NCBI GenBank assembly: GCA_041655035.1
Contig: JBAZCN010000187.1
Coordinates: 1-5,647, forward strand
From: NAT127 sp041655035
GTDB lineage: Bacteria; Pseudomonadota; Gammaproteobacteria; Pseudomonadales; Porticoccaceae
Direction: 5' to 3'
Length of the DNA stretch: 5,647 bases
A program made the position numbers and the translations under genes. Positions 5,522 to 5,647 of the stretch are shown in pieces. Numbering within the stretch: the stretch's first letter is position 1; every line of letters starts with the position of its first letter. The notes under the pieces were generated by a model that was not told the origin of the DNA, searched no databases, and saw nothing but the letters and a program-made list of their open reading frames with translations.

Positions 5522-5647
5522 TGACCTGCCCGGGGATTTTCGGACCAGCTAAAACTTGAGAGGATGGCTTCCTGACAAGAGAGGAAGTCATGAAGAAGGG
5601 TCGTTTCAGCGAAGAACAAATGGTCAAGCTGCTGCAGGAGGCTGACC
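5522..5647 (+). mobile_element. Left end of an IS3-family insertion sequence
   Basis: TGACCTGCCCGGGGATTTTC begins exactly where AlpA homology stops and resembles the TGA-starting terminal repeats of IS3-family elements. An IS3-type OrfA starts 68 bp further in. The element runs off the right edge, so the other repeat and the target duplication (expected to copy 3 or 4 bases ending at 5521, such as GCTC) cannot be seen. The first base could be off by one or two. Confidence 0.75.
5590..5647 (+). CDS. IS3-family transposase OrfA, N-terminal fragment
   Basis: Only the first 19 codons are present: MKKGRFSEEQMVKLLQEAD. The RFSEEQ...LLQEA pattern is the first helix of the OrfA helix-turn-helix of IS3-family transposases, which binds the element ends. 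The full OrfAB is usually made by -1 frameshifting. GAGG (5581-5584) lies 5 nt before the ATG, which sets the start. The gene continues beyond the window. Confidence 0.8.
   Translation, partial: MKKGRFSEEQMVKLLQEAD

Larger units (their letters stand above)
3341..5647. mobile_element. Genomic island integrated at ssrA (left part)
   Basis: Everything right of the ssrA CCA fits an integrative island: terminator, integrase promoter with repeats, P4-type integrase, a short AT-richer gene of unknown function, and an alpA remnant interrupted by an insertion sequence. The right end and cargo are not in the window. The boundary is inferred from the integrase and target gene rather than from a seen direct repeat. 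Confidence 0.75.

Overview
The window looks like a piece of a GC-rich gammaproteobacterial chromosome with a genomic island inserted in it. The evidence is the gene order rnfH-ratA / smpB-ssrA, which resembles pseudomonads and marine relatives, and a tmRNA tag reading ANDDNYALAA, the Pseudomonas-type sequence. I cannot name the genus.

Chromosomal core (about 1-3340). Three genes run leftward as a likely operon: an 11-helix neurotransmitter:sodium symporter (NSS) family transporter (822-2192), ratA (376-819) and rnfH (59-379). The gaps are 2 nt and a 4-nt ATGA overlap. Diverging from them is smpB (2296-2778), whose -10 box sits so close to the ATG that the mRNA is probably leaderless. Next comes ssrA (2949-3340), the tmRNA, preceded by an extended -10 promoter and a leader hairpin. 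SmpB and tmRNA together rescue stalled ribosomes and tag the incomplete proteins. RatA is also described as acting on ribosome assembly, so much of this core concerns translation.

Genomic island (from about 3340 to beyond the right edge). The 3' end of ssrA is a classic target for tyrosine integrases. Directly after it come a strong rho-independent terminator, a sigma70-like promoter, an array of ATACCCCC repeats folded into a long hairpin, and a complete P4-type integrase (3519-4757). These are followed by an AT-richer gene of unknown function (4764-5299), split between two frames, and by an AlpA-type excision/regulatory gene (from 5388). The AlpA gene is cut at codon 45 by the left end of an IS3-family insertion sequence (5522 to the right edge). 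The integrase is intact but its neighbours are damaged, so the island may be fixed in place.

The most interesting unexplained structure is the integrase leader at 3429-3518. It has repeated ATACCCCC elements in both orientations, a UUCG-capped hairpin of about 20 bp, and an alternative pairing that would cover part of the Shine-Dalgarno. No CRISPR array or tRNA gene is visible. Positions 1-58 contain nothing I can assign.
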